DNA of 64,000 bases. Source: Paenibacillus sp. FSL H8-0079 (GTDB lineage Bacteria; Bacillota; Bacilli; Paenibacillales; Paenibacillaceae). Each line of letters starts with the position of its first letter. Position 1 is the first letter of the stretch. Made by a program: the position numbers and the translations under genes. The notes under the pieces are model-generated. The model ran no database searches and was not told where the DNA came from. It was given only the letters and a program-made list of their open reading frames with translations. Positions 1-7,364 of this stretch are shown one piece after another. The stretch lies in contig NZ_CP150300.1 of the NCBI RefSeq assembly GCF_037991315.1, positions 2,170,001 to 2,234,000 of the forward strand, given 5' to 3'.

Positions 1-176
1 TCATCTTTCCAAAGCTCGATCATCGTGTATTGTTGTTCGCGTTCTGTGCTTTTCGCCAGGTCATAGCTGATGTTGCCTTCTTCTTGACGTGTTGCAGCAA
101 TGAGTTCTTTCGTAGCTGCGAGGAATGCTTGTTCTTGGTCCGGTTTAACTTGCAGGTGAGCGTGAATGATAATCAT
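1..176 (-). CDS. Putative antibiotic biosynthesis monooxygenase (ABM) family protein, 3' end cut by window
   Basis: The reverse strand opens with MIIIHAHLQV and continues for 58 codons to the window edge, so the C-terminus is missing. The beta-strand start, the stretch EEGNISYDL and the ending MIELW are typical of small dimeric ABM/YgiN-type ferredoxin-like enzymes of about 95 residues, which oxidise quinols or small aromatics or degrade haem. A GGAGG lies 8 bases before the ATG. It is the third gene of a leftward cluster behind a marR gene and a nitroreductase, which suggests a shared response to redox-active or aromatic compounds (inference). The family call is fairly safe; the substrate is unknown. 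Confidence 0.75.
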   Translation of the reverse strand, partial: MIIIHAHLQVKPDQEQAFLAATKELIAATRQEEGNISYDLAKSTEREQQYTMIELWKD

Positions 177-269
177 AATATAAAACCTCCATATAGTGTT
201 TAAATTGTGTTAAGAATGTATGTTTATTGACCAATTCAATCGTAACTTACAGGGAAACAGTCCCTGATA

Positions 270-920
270 TTATGCCCAAGTTGTGATTGTATCTACTGGC
301 AGACGGTAAGAAGGGTGACCATCTTTGGCCGATTTACCGATCGAGATCAACATAACCGGTTGATAACGCTCTTTGTCCATGCCAAATGCTTCTGCAATTT
401 GATCTTTTTCGTAACCACCGATTGGGTTGGTGTCATAACCATGAGCACGTGCAGCAAGCATCAATTGCATGGAAGCAAGACCTGCATCAATCAGGTTAAC
501 GTCGCGAAGATCGGCAGCAGGCATGTTGTCATAGTAAGGTTTAACAAATTGAACTTGTGCGTCTTTAACTTCTTGTGGCATGTAACCATGCTCTACCGCT
601 TTGCTGAAGATCTCTTCCAGGTATTCAGCATTATTCATGTCGATAAATACGCCAACCACAGCTGCCGAAGTCAACACTTGATTTTGATTGAATTTAGCAA
701 GAGGAGCGAGTTTTTCTTTGCCTTCAGCTGTATCTACAACGAGAAAACGCCAAGGTTGCATATTAACGGAAGAAGGTGCACGTGAAGCTTCTGCCAGAAT
801 TTCTGTCATTTCTTCACGGCTGATTTTTACCTCAGAATCGTAAAGCTTAACAGAACGGCGGCCGTAAGTAATTTCGTTAAAATCATTTGTCTTTTGGAAT
901 TTACTTTCAATTGTACTCAT
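270..920 (-). CDS. Nitroreductase family protein (NAD(P)H-dependent FMN enzyme)
   Basis: This 216-residue protein has the nitroreductase fold hallmarks: an N-terminal GRRSVKLY segment (the R-R-S FMN-phosphate contact), ASRAPSSVNMQPWRF (flavin binding, residues about 46-60), a central DAGLASMQLMLAARAHGYDT helix and a late PIGGY motif. Family members use FMN to reduce nitroaromatics, quinones or enals with NAD(P)H. GAGGAGAG sits 8 bases before the ATG. It lies 27 bases behind the marR stop codon, so the two are probably co-transcribed, matching the common MarR/nitroreductase pairing in electrophile or quinone stress. The exact substrate cannot be read from sequence. Confidence 0.9.
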   Translation of the reverse strand: MSTIESKFQKTNDFNEITYGRRSVKLYDSEVKISREEMTEILAEASRAPSSVNMQPWRFLVVDTAEGKEKLAPLAKFNQNQVLTSAAVVGVFIDMNNAEYLEEIFSKAVEHGYMPQEVKDAQVQFVKPYYDNMPAADLRDVNLIDAGLASMQLMLAARAHGYDTNPIGGYEKDQIAEAFGMDKERYQPVMLISIGKSAKDGHPSYRLPVDTITTWA

Positions 921-947
921 GGATAAATCTCTCCTCTATATATAAGT

Positions 948-1367
948 TTAGAAATTATTCTGCATACGTTCCAGGTAATCGGCGAGAGCCTGAACTTCGT
1001 CTTCACTGAAATCCTGCAAAATTTGGTTGATGAAATTGGTCTTCTCTGCTTTGTAGCCTTCAATCTGCTTCCGACCATGGTCCGTCAGACGTACAAAAGT
1101 TACCCGATTATCTTCGGGGTTCTTGCGTCTTGTAACCATCAGGTCCGCCTCAAGCTGTTTCAAGTGGCGTGTAATCGCAGCACTATCAATGTTAATGATT
1201 TTCTGCAGCATGGATTGGTTAATCTCATCGACCTGATCCAGCTCATGCAGAATTTCAAAGCGAGAGGAACTGATACCCGTACAGCGTTCGAACTTGGGAC
1301 TGATTTTGTTGCCCAACACGTTCAGCAGGTTGATGATCTGTTCTTCTTTGGAAACATTACGTGTCAT
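948..1367 (-). CDS. MarR family transcriptional regulator
   Basis: This is a 139-residue winged-helix regulator. The central part (LHELDQVDEINQSMLQKIINIDSAAITRHLKQLE) is the DNA-binding helix-turn-helix, followed by a wing with RRKNPEDNRVTFVRLTDHG, the classic MarR D-x-R motif region. The ATG at 1367 is preceded by GGGAGG at a normal distance; a longer in-frame start at 1403 has no comparable site. It heads the leftward operon with the nitroreductase and monooxygenase and probably represses it, releasing on binding or oxidation by an aromatic or quinone ligand (family knowledge). Three palindromic repeats lie about 110 bases upstream and are the obvious operator candidates. Confidence 0.9.
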   Translation of the reverse strand: MTRNVSKEEQIINLLNVLGNKISPKFERCTGISSSRFEILHELDQVDEINQSMLQKIINIDSAAITRHLKQLEADLMVTRRKNPEDNRVTFVRLTDHGRKQIEGYKAEKTNFINQILQDFSEDEVQALADYLERMQNNF

Positions 1368-1479
1368 GACTAGACCTCCCGGGTGAATCTGAATCATGAA
1401 CAACGGCGTATGTTAACCAATAATTAAAGTTGCAGTATACAATGCCATTGCCTAATGATTATTTGGATGCTCTCGATCA

Positions 1480-1524
1480 TTGATGTATCAATAGTTGATG
1501 CCTCAATCATTGATGGCTCAATTA
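1480..1524. promoter_or_regulatory. Three tandem 15-bp repeats with TTGATnnnTCAA cores, probable MarR operator
   Basis: Copies start at 1480, 1495 and 1510, exactly 15 bases apart: TTGATGTATCAA, TTGATGCCTCAA and TTGATGGCTCAA. Each core is TTGAT and ATCAA/TCAA arms around 2-3 variable bases, so each copy is itself a near-palindrome. They lie between the divergent marR and AraC genes. Dimeric winged-helix regulators bind such sites, and a 15-bp period would place neighbouring dimers on roughly opposite helix faces. Assignment to the adjacent MarR protein is inference. Confidence 0.6.
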
Positions 1525-1660
1525 ATATATCATGCCTTTTAATATTTTGCAACAGGTTCAGAAGAAGAGGATGATTATACCTGTATTATCCCGGTACATA
1601 AGCATTGTCGTCTGTATAGGATGTCCATCTGCATAAGTTTATATCGATTGCACAAGTTAT

Positions 1661-1675
1661 TGAGAATTATTATCA
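1661..1675 (+). promoter_or_regulatory. Fur box upstream of AraC/lipoprotein gene
   Basis: TGAGAATTATTATCA matches the Bacillus 7-1-7 Fur consensus TGATAATnATTATCA at all but one position. It lies 74 bases before the AraC-family reading frame at 1749, whose product contains a siderophore-binding-protein domain, so iron repression is the natural reading. Confidence 0.65.
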
Positions 1676-1748
1676 ATTGATTTATAATAAAAGGAAATGT
1701 ACATAACGAGCGAACGTAACAGGTAGTTCATACAACAGCTGAGAAGGC

Positions 1749-3809
1749 ATGAAGGTGCATCTGGATCGGAGGGTAAGTATAAAGAATATGAATTTGAATG
1801 ATCACATCAGGCTGTGGAATCATGTTTTTGTGAAAATACTGGATGTGCGCCAAAACGCTTTGCATCCTGGGGAGAAGCTGAAGAATTATCAACTGCCTGC
1901 GAGTACCTATCTATATATCATCGACGGAAGTGCAAGTATACGAATGGATCAACACAGATATATCGTGGATGGATTCCACATTGTTCATGGGGGCAAGCAG
2001 GCGTACTTAAACATGGAGACGGATTCGGGCGTGGCGTATTATATGATTTTGTACAAAGCCATTCTGGCGTTGCCCTGTGGTACGGAAATTCAGCATCTGA
2101 TGGACCATGAACGTCCGTTTCAGGACCAATATGCACTTGTACCAACCCGTCCGCTGGACATGTATCAATGTATGGAGGAATTGAAACGGGAGTGGGAACT
2201 TTCCACGAAACTCGCAAAGTTACATGCCAAAACCTTATTTCATCAATGGGTATATTTTTTGTTGGAAGACTTACATAGACAATCCATTCAGCCATATAAA
2301 CCGGATACGGTCACACAGGCTATTGAATATATGAATGCTCATCTGCATGAACCTATAGCTCTTGATGTAATGGCAGAAGCATTGGAAATCAGTGTGGGGC
2401 ACCTGTCCAGATTGTTTAAACAAAAGTTGAACATTAGTCCCATCCAATATCTTGGACAGATCCGAATGGAGAGAGCTGCACATCTTCTGGTCCATACGAA
2501 TGCTACGTTGCAACAGATTGCTGAACAGGTCGGTTATCCGGATGCGCATTCGCTGAGTCGCAGCTTCAAAAAAATCAAAGGACTATCTCCAATTCGCTAC
2601 AAAAAAGGACTAAGCCAACGGTTAATTAAGCCGAAAAAGGCATTGGAATTGAACTATAAGCAAGATTTGCCCAGTGTGATGCAAGAAAATGCCCTTCATC
2701 CACTACATTCCTCTTTATATAATGATATTGATTATCAATATCAAAAGAATGTTGGAGGGGAATTACTGATGCAAGGAAAATTCAAAATGACAGCACTAAG
2801 CATGATGCTGTGTCTCACGCTATTACTCGCCGCCTGTTCCAGTCCTGCACCGTCTGCAAGTGGTACACAAACAGAGACCAATGCGACTACTGCACAATCG
2901 GGTAACCAGGCAACGGAGGCAGGGAAATCGACTGCAATGCCAGAGACGAGAACGGTCTCTACATTGAGAGGAGATGTGGTGATTCCGGCCAATCCGCAGC
3001 GTGTTGCTTCAGATCAATATATGGGGTACCTGCTGAAACTGGGCGTAGTACCGGTTGGTGTAAGAACATTTATGCTGAACGAAGGATGGATTGAAAAGTC
3101 TGGCATTGCTGCTGATGTTATAGCGGGTATTGAGGATTTGGGAGGAGAGTTCCCAATGAATCTGGAGAAGTTAGTGTCACTTGAGCCGGATCTCATCATC
3201 GGTTCCATTGATAAAAATATTGAGGATTACGAAAAAATTGCAACGACCGTCTTTTTACCTTATTGGGAAGGTGATAAAACTTCTGGCCCACTGGAAAAGC
3301 TGCGCCGGATTGCTGGTGTTTTTGGAAAAGAGAAGGAAGCAGAGCAATGGATCACGACATATGAAGAGAATATCGAAGAGACTAAGAAGCAGATTGATGG
3401 TGTAATAAAAGAAGGCGAGACCGTATCCATCATACAAATAGGGTACAAAGCGTTGTATGTACTTGGTGCAGAAGGCGGGAACTATGGTAGTTCCACGATC
3501 TATGAGATGCTGAAACTGCCTCCAACTCAGCAAGCACTCGAAATGAAGGATGGATTCGAAACGATCTCCCTTGAAGTACTGCCTGAGTATATGGGAGATC
3601 ATATCTTCTTATATGGTTCGGGTAGTGAGGACGCCAAAGAGATCCTGAACAGCGAGGTGTGGAAACGTCTGCCTGCTGTGCAGAAAGGACAAGTCTACGC
3701 CTATGGTTCCTTGGATGGTACAGAGGATGAGTTCGTCATGGAAGATCCCTATTCACTGGAGTTGCAGTTGGATAGTATAAAGAATTTACTATTGGGAGCT
3801 GAAAAATAG
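1749..3809 (+). CDS. AraC-family regulator in one reading frame with a siderophore-binding lipoprotein domain
   Basis: The open frame encodes 686 residues. Residues about 1-180 resemble a cupin-like sensor arm; residues about 188-290 carry two AraC helix-turn-helix units ending in the usual FKKIKGLSPIRYKKG. After a non-conserved linker (about 291-340) comes a complete lipoprotein signal (MMLCLTLLLAAC, lipobox Cys363) and a cobalamin/Fe3+-siderophore binding-protein domain (about 385-686: RVASDQYMGYLLKLGV, LVSLEPDLIIG). B. subtilis Btr also joins AraC and binding-protein domains, but it lacks an internal export signal. Here a promoter, Fur box, ribosome site and ATG all sit inside the linker, so the lipoprotein is probably made separately from 2769 as well. 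An alternative start is the ATG at 1788, behind a GGAGGG that is rather distant. Whether a full-length protein is made, or the AraC stop codon was simply lost, cannot be told from sequence. Confidence 0.75.
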   Translation: MKVHLDRRVSIKNMNLNDHIRLWNHVFVKILDVRQNALHPGEKLKNYQLPASTYLYIIDGSASIRMDQHRYIVDGFHIVHGGKQAYLNMETDSGVAYYMILYKAILALPCGTEIQHLMDHERPFQDQYALVPTRPLDMYQCMEELKREWELSTKLAKLHAKTLFHQWVYFLLEDLHRQSIQPYKPDTVTQAIEYMNAHLHEPIALDVMAEALEISVGHLSRLFKQKLNISPIQYLGQIRMERAAHLLVHTNATLQQIAEQVGYPDAHSLSRSFKKIKGLSPIRYKKGLSQRLIKPKKALELNYKQDLPSVMQENALHPLHSSLYNDIDYQYQKNVGGELLMQGKFKMTALSMMLCLTLLLAACSSPAPSASGTQTETNATTAQSGNQATEAGKSTAMPETRTVSTLRGDVVIPANPQRVASDQYMGYLLKLGVVPVGVRTFMLNEGWIEKSGIAADVIAGIEDLGGEFPMNLEKLVSLEPDLIIGSIDKNIEDYEKIATTVFLPYWEGDKTSGPLEKLRRIAGVFGKEKEAEQWITTYEENIEETKKQIDGVIKEGETVSIIQIGYKALYVLGAEGGNYGSSTIYEMLKLPPTQQALEMKDGFETISLEVLPEYMGDHIFLYGSGSEDAKEILNSEVWKRLPAVQKGQVYAYGSLDGTEDEFVMEDPYSLELQLDSIKNLLLGAEK
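2718..2742 (+). promoter_or_regulatory. Internal promoter -10 element abutting a Fur box, inside the AraC coding frame
   Basis: A perfect TATAAT (2718-2723), with a weak TTCATC 17 bases upstream as possible -35, is followed directly by GATATTGATTATCAATATC (2724-2742). That is a perfect 9-1-9 palindrome matching 16 of 19 bases of the classical Fur consensus. Together with GGAGGGG at 2754-2760 and the ATG at 2769, this is a complete iron-regulated expression signal for the lipoprotein. Confidence 0.8.
2769..3809 (+). CDS. Iron-siderophore ABC transporter substrate-binding lipoprotein (internal start)
   Basis: Starting at the internal ATG gives a 346-residue protein, normal length for a class III siderophore-binding lipoprotein (FeuA/YfiY type). 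It has a positively charged n-region (MQGKFK), a hydrophobic core and lipobox LAAC with Cys23, a Ser/Thr-rich tether, then the TroA-like fold with LRGDVVIPANPQRV, LVSLEPDLIIG and a C-terminal VYAYGSLDG. It should sit on the outer membrane face and hand ferric siderophore to a permease, which is not encoded nearby. GGAGGGG lies 8 bases before the ATG and a Fur-covered promoter precedes it. The frame is shared with the upstream AraC domain without a stop codon, which is unusual. Confidence 0.85.
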   Translation: MQGKFKMTALSMMLCLTLLLAACSSPAPSASGTQTETNATTAQSGNQATEAGKSTAMPETRTVSTLRGDVVIPANPQRVASDQYMGYLLKLGVVPVGVRTFMLNEGWIEKSGIAADVIAGIEDLGGEFPMNLEKLVSLEPDLIIGSIDKNIEDYEKIATTVFLPYWEGDKTSGPLEKLRRIAGVFGKEKEAEQWITTYEENIEETKKQIDGVIKEGETVSIIQIGYKALYVLGAEGGNYGSSTIYEMLKLPPTQQALEMKDGFETISLEVLPEYMGDHIFLYGSGSEDAKEILNSEVWKRLPAVQKGQVYAYGSLDGTEDEFVMEDPYSLELQLDSIKNLLLGAEK

Positions 3810-3860
3810 AGTGTAATCAGTTCACATAGAATCGGATCCAAACAGGGAGGTGACGTCATC

Positions 3861-5462
3861 ATGGAGGAAAATGATTGGATCAAACGACTGGAACAGCTAC
3901 ATTTCTCTGCTGTCCACGTCTGCCATTACTCTAGCAATCCGGGGGCTGTTCAGCGTCGGATCTGGAAAAGGTTCGCCATTTGCAGGGTCATCGCGGGCAA
4001 GGGATCTTTGTCTATGGATAACATTGTACATACGGTATCTCAAGACGAGTGGTTTTTGTTGAAGCCAGGAATGCATGTGGAGTTTCAGACGGATATGGAA
4101 GCACCTGTCCGATATCAGATCATTTTATTTTCCTGTGTTACACTTACCCGGCGTCGGAATGCTTGGCATACCGAGGCATTTGATCTCCCTGTGACGGGCA
4201 AGCTTAATGTTCCTTCCAATACACGTGATATTCAGGAGATGATGGATACCCTGGTGAGTGGAAAACACTCGTTTACGAGTCTGGAAAAGACGCGCAGGAA
4301 ACATCTTTTGCATCAGTTGTTGATTCAGTTAATGATGCACGTGAATGAAGCAACTCCCCCTGTAGCGGGGATGGATTTGGCACTTGATTATATGACGCAT
4401 CAGTATATGGAAGATATTCGAATTGATCAGATGGCCAGCATGGCAGGGCTTAGTGTGAATCATTTTATAAGAACATTCAAACGACAATTAAATATGACCC
4501 CGATTGAATATATACTGAAACTACGTATGGCAAAGGCCAAGCAGTTGTTATTTTCTTCAGATAAAATCAAGGAAATTGCGGAGCAAGTGGGTTATAAGGA
4601 CGAGCACTATTTCAGCAGAGTCTTCAAGAAAAACGAAGGAATCGCCCCAACGTTATATATGAAAAATAAAGTGAATCGCATTGCCACCTTGTATTACGGG
4701 TTGGACGATTATGTGATAACGCTTGGTTTGAGGCCAGTATCCGCTTTATCCTATGGTCAGAGGGTGGCTCGTCATGTTGCCATACCTGCGCTTCAAGCAC
4801 ACAGTCATCAGGGACTTATTCTGGATAGCTTCAATCAGAACTATGATGATTTGAGGCGAGTCCAACCGGACCTGATCATTACAAGTGATCGTTTGGAGCC
4901 AAATGACTCCCTGAATCGTATCGCGCCTACCACCATGCTGGAGCACACCAACCATTTTGGCGAGAGGCTTCTGTATATGGCGGACATTATGGGTCGCACC
5001 GAACAGGCTGTACAGTGGATTGAACAACATGCTGAACTGAGCCGGGTTCTTCGAGGACGCATTCAATCGAGGTGGGGGAAACAGAGTGCCATGTTCATCC
5101 GGGTGACTTCTCATTTCTACCGAATGTATGGATTGAACAACCAGACAGGGGCGCTATTGTATGATGATATGGGATTTTATTTGCCTCGTGATTTTCCGGA
5201 ACAACAGTGGGCTGTAGAGAGCAAAGTTTGCGATTTGCAGTTATACGACGCGGATCATGTGTTTGTAATGGTCGATCCCACAGAAGACGCACGTGCTCAA
5301 CTGAGGCAATTACAGCAATCCAGTGCATGGTTGGCATTAAAGGCTGTTCAAGAAGGCCATGTATATAATGCAGGAGATATTTTTTTCAAAACGCTGGGTC
5401 CCACCGGACGCATGTGGGCCATGCGATATGTGGCAGAGCAACTTGGGGTTACCTTACGGTGA
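3861..5462 (+). CDS. Btr-like AraC family regulator with C-terminal siderophore-binding domain
   Basis: At 533 residues it has almost the same length and architecture as B. subtilis Btr (529): an N-terminal cupin-like region (about 1-165), AraC double helix-turn-helix (about 170-268, ending EGIAPTLYMKNK), then a periplasmic-binding-protein-like domain (about 270-533: YYGLDDYVITLGLRPVSA, LRRVQPDLIITS). There is no signal peptide, so this binding domain should sense ferric siderophore in the cytoplasm and activate uptake genes (family knowledge for Btr). GGGAGGTGA precedes the ATG. It lies 51 bases after the AraC/lipoprotein gene and about 110 bases before a Fur-controlled lipoprotein, its likely target (inference). 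Confidence 0.88.
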   Translation: MEENDWIKRLEQLHFSAVHVCHYSSNPGAVQRRIWKRFAICRVIAGKGSLSMDNIVHTVSQDEWFLLKPGMHVEFQTDMEAPVRYQIILFSCVTLTRRRNAWHTEAFDLPVTGKLNVPSNTRDIQEMMDTLVSGKHSFTSLEKTRRKHLLHQLLIQLMMHVNEATPPVAGMDLALDYMTHQYMEDIRIDQMASMAGLSVNHFIRTFKRQLNMTPIEYILKLRMAKAKQLLFSSDKIKEIAEQVGYKDEHYFSRVFKKNEGIAPTLYMKNKVNRIATLYYGLDDYVITLGLRPVSALSYGQRVARHVAIPALQAHSHQGLILDSFNQNYDDLRRVQPDLIITSDRLEPNDSLNRIAPTTMLEHTNHFGERLLYMADIMGRTEQAVQWIEQHAELSRVLRGRIQSRWGKQSAMFIRVTSHFYRMYGLNNQTGALLYDDMGFYLPRDFPEQQWAVESKVCDLQLYDADHVFVMVDPTEDARAQLRQLQQSSAWLALKAVQEGHVYNAGDIFFKTLGPTGRMWAMRYVAEQLGVTLR

Positions 5463-5525
5463 TATTGTGCAAGAGAAGAGAGTGGAATAATCCATGGTAA
5501 GCCTGTATGCTTTTCCCTACTATAG

Positions 5526-5545
5526 TGATAATGATTATTATTATT
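5526..5545 (+). promoter_or_regulatory. Fur box upstream of second siderophore-binding lipoprotein
   Basis: TGATAATGATTATTA (5526-5540) matches the 7-1-7 Fur consensus at 14 of 15 positions, and GATAATGATTATTATTATT (5527-5545) matches 16 of 19 bases of the classical consensus. A possible -10, TATAGT, ends at 5526. The box lies 25 bases before the lipoprotein ATG at 5571, so it would block transcription or RNA polymerase entry when iron is plentiful. Confidence 0.75.
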
Positions 5546-5570
5546 AAATAGTAGAGGGGATTTACTACAA

Positions 5571-6551
5571 ATGGTAAGACAGAGAGCAACAACGATGATA
5601 CTGTTGGCCCTGCTTGTGCTCGTTCTGACGGCATGTAGCAAGGCATCAGAAGTAACAGAAGCAACGCCTCCGCAACAGGATACACCTGTGGAAGAGAGTG
5701 GTACGCAAACGATTGAGCATCTTAAAGGAACAACGGTTGTACCGCAAAAAATAGAGCGTATGGTGGTATTATCTGCTGCTTACATCGATCACATGTTGAC
5801 GATTGGTGAGAAACCAGCAGGCGTTAATGTAGAAGTTCGTTACGGAGGAGATTATTTGCCTTACTTTGCAGATCAGCTTGCCGGCATTCCAACGGTAGGG
5901 TCTGCAGACAGTCCTAACCTGGAGGCTATCCTTCAGATTGATCCGGATGTCATCGTTATTGAGAGTCGAACTGCGGAGAGTACGTATGATCAGTTGGAGA
6001 AAATCGCTCCGACGATTGTACTTGGTACTGAATGGCTGGATTTTGTTGATGATACAACATATTGGACACAGGATCTGTTGACCATTGCCGGGATGTACAA
6101 CAAAGTGGATCTGGCAAAAGAAAAGATAGCCGAGGTAGAGCAGCAGGCGAAGCAATTAAAAGCGAAGATCGAACAACTGGATCAAAAAAAGTTGGCTTAT
6201 CTGCGTGTAAGAGAGAAGACCTTACAAATTTACGCGGCAAAAGGACATCCAACCAACACACTTTTGTATCATGATCTTGGATTTGTGCCAACGACTGTGA
6301 CACCTGCCGAACAACGTGAGGACCTGTCCATGGAGAAAATCGCGGATATCGATGCTAATTTCGTAGTTCTTGAGGTTGACCCGAATGCCGATGAGTATTT
6401 AAACAACATCAATGCAAGCTCACTCTGGAAGGGAGTGCCGGCTGTCGGTGCAGATCAGGTCTATACGACAGACTCGTTCTGGTTGTTTAAGGGCTGGGGA
6501 GCGATTGGGCGAAGCGAGATTATCAACGAAGTTGAAGAGATGATTCAATAG
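5571..6551 (+). CDS. Iron-siderophore ABC transporter substrate-binding lipoprotein
   Basis: This is a 326-residue lipoprotein: basic MVRQR, hydrophobic helix, lipobox LTAC with Cys22, a Glu/Thr/Pro-rich tether, then a class III binding-protein fold (about 45-326) with ERMVVLSAAYIDHMLTIGEKP, LEAILQIDPDVIVIES and a long inter-lobe helix rich in Lys and Gln (about 180-205). It should bind a ferric siderophore on the cell surface. A Fur box and AGAGGGGA precede the ATG. The next gene (FhuF-like) starts on the base after its stop codon, so uptake and reductive iron release look translationally coupled. It is only distantly similar to the lipoprotein at 2769. Confidence 0.9.
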   Translation: MVRQRATTMILLALLVLVLTACSKASEVTEATPPQQDTPVEESGTQTIEHLKGTTVVPQKIERMVVLSAAYIDHMLTIGEKPAGVNVEVRYGGDYLPYFADQLAGIPTVGSADSPNLEAILQIDPDVIVIESRTAESTYDQLEKIAPTIVLGTEWLDFVDDTTYWTQDLLTIAGMYNKVDLAKEKIAEVEQQAKQLKAKIEQLDQKKLAYLRVREKTLQIYAAKGHPTNTLLYHDLGFVPTTVTPAEQREDLSMEKIADIDANFVVLEVDPNADEYLNNINASSLWKGVPAVGADQVYTTDSFWLFKGWGAIGRSEIINEVEEMIQ

Positions 6552-7364
6552 ATGAGACATTATCCAAGACATGATTATTCAGAGATGTCGGAAGTGTTAC
6601 AGCAATTTTTTGTGACGACGATCCAAGTGGACTGCGATGATTCCAAGTATCCTTTCCGTGTGAAGGATCTGCTGAATGAAGAGAAACGAAACTTGATATT
6701 GCGTGAACAGGCTATGCAGCAAGGGCTTCAATTGGGCGGAAGAGGAAGTGCGGCCGTCGGTACACTTTTTGCCAAACGTTACTCCGTATTCGTGATGTCC
6801 GTAATTTCAGCATTCAGTCTATACGATACTATACTTAGCGTTGCAGACGATGATGTGCGGTTTGAATTGAATGGTGCAGGTGGCATGCGATATGAGACTC
6901 TGCTGGAGAGAACCTCTCTGGAGGGTGAAGATCCTGTTCAGCGCAGGTCAGAGAGTGGCTTGCTCAAGAAAAGAGTGCTGCTACATCTGGAACCTGTCCT
7001 GCGAGCGGTAGCCGTCGCTACAAGAGCGAGCGATAAGGTCATGTGGTCTCTGGTTGCCCATAATGTGCAACAATTGTATGCACGTATGATCAATGATCAG
7101 AGCATTTGGAAGACAGATGAACGGCTTGCAAAGATTCAAGAAGATCAAAGCCTCTGGCTGGATCGGCAAAACGATAATGCATGTACATTTGCCAATGAGC
7201 TGCAGCGCTTCGAACATTCCGGGTGGCAGGGACCTCCGTTCCTGCTACGCCGATATTGTTGTTTGGCTTATCTGGTTGGAGACGGAAGTCATACACATGG
7301 GTATTGTGACAGTTGTCCGAAGCTGGATTCGGAATCCCGATTGCGTAATCTTCTACAGCAGTGA
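6552..7364 (+). CDS. FhuF-like [2Fe-2S] ferric siderophore reductase
   Basis: This 270-residue cytoplasmic protein ends with Cys236-Cys237, Cys252 and Cys255 in the context RRYCCLAYL...GYCDSCP. This is the FhuF-type C-C-x(n)-C-x2-C arrangement that holds a [2Fe-2S] cluster; E. coli FhuF has x10, here the gap is 14 residues with two His in the loop. The rest has the helical FhuF/IucA-like iron transporter pattern (LGGRGSAAVG, SVFVMSVISAFSLYD, WSLVAHNVQQLYARM). It probably reduces Fe(III) in an imported siderophore to release Fe(II). The ATG directly follows the stop of the lipoprotein gene (TAGATG), with GAAGAG as ribosome site. Function is assigned from the Cys motif plus context. Confidence 0.82.
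   Translation: MRHYPRHDYSEMSEVLQQFFVTTIQVDCDDSKYPFRVKDLLNEEKRNLILREQAMQQGLQLGGRGSAAVGTLFAKRYSVFVMSVISAFSLYDTILSVADDDVRFELNGAGGMRYETLLERTSLEGEDPVQRRSESGLLKKRVLLHLEPVLRAVAVATRASDKVMWSLVAHNVQQLYARMINDQSIWKTDERLAKIQEDQSLWLDRQNDNACTFANELQRFEHSGWQGPPFLLRRYCCLAYLVGDGSHTHGYCDSCPKLDSESRLRNLLQQ

Larger units (their letters stand above)
1368..1748. other. Intergenic control region between marR operon and AraC/lipoprotein gene
   Basis: This 381-base AT-rich stretch contains no convincing gene. It holds the triple palindromic repeat (1480-1524) on the marR side and a Fur-box-like palindrome (1661-1675) on the AraC side, so it appears to be a divergent control region. The part between 1525 and 1660 shows no further structure that I can support. 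Confidence 0.7.
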
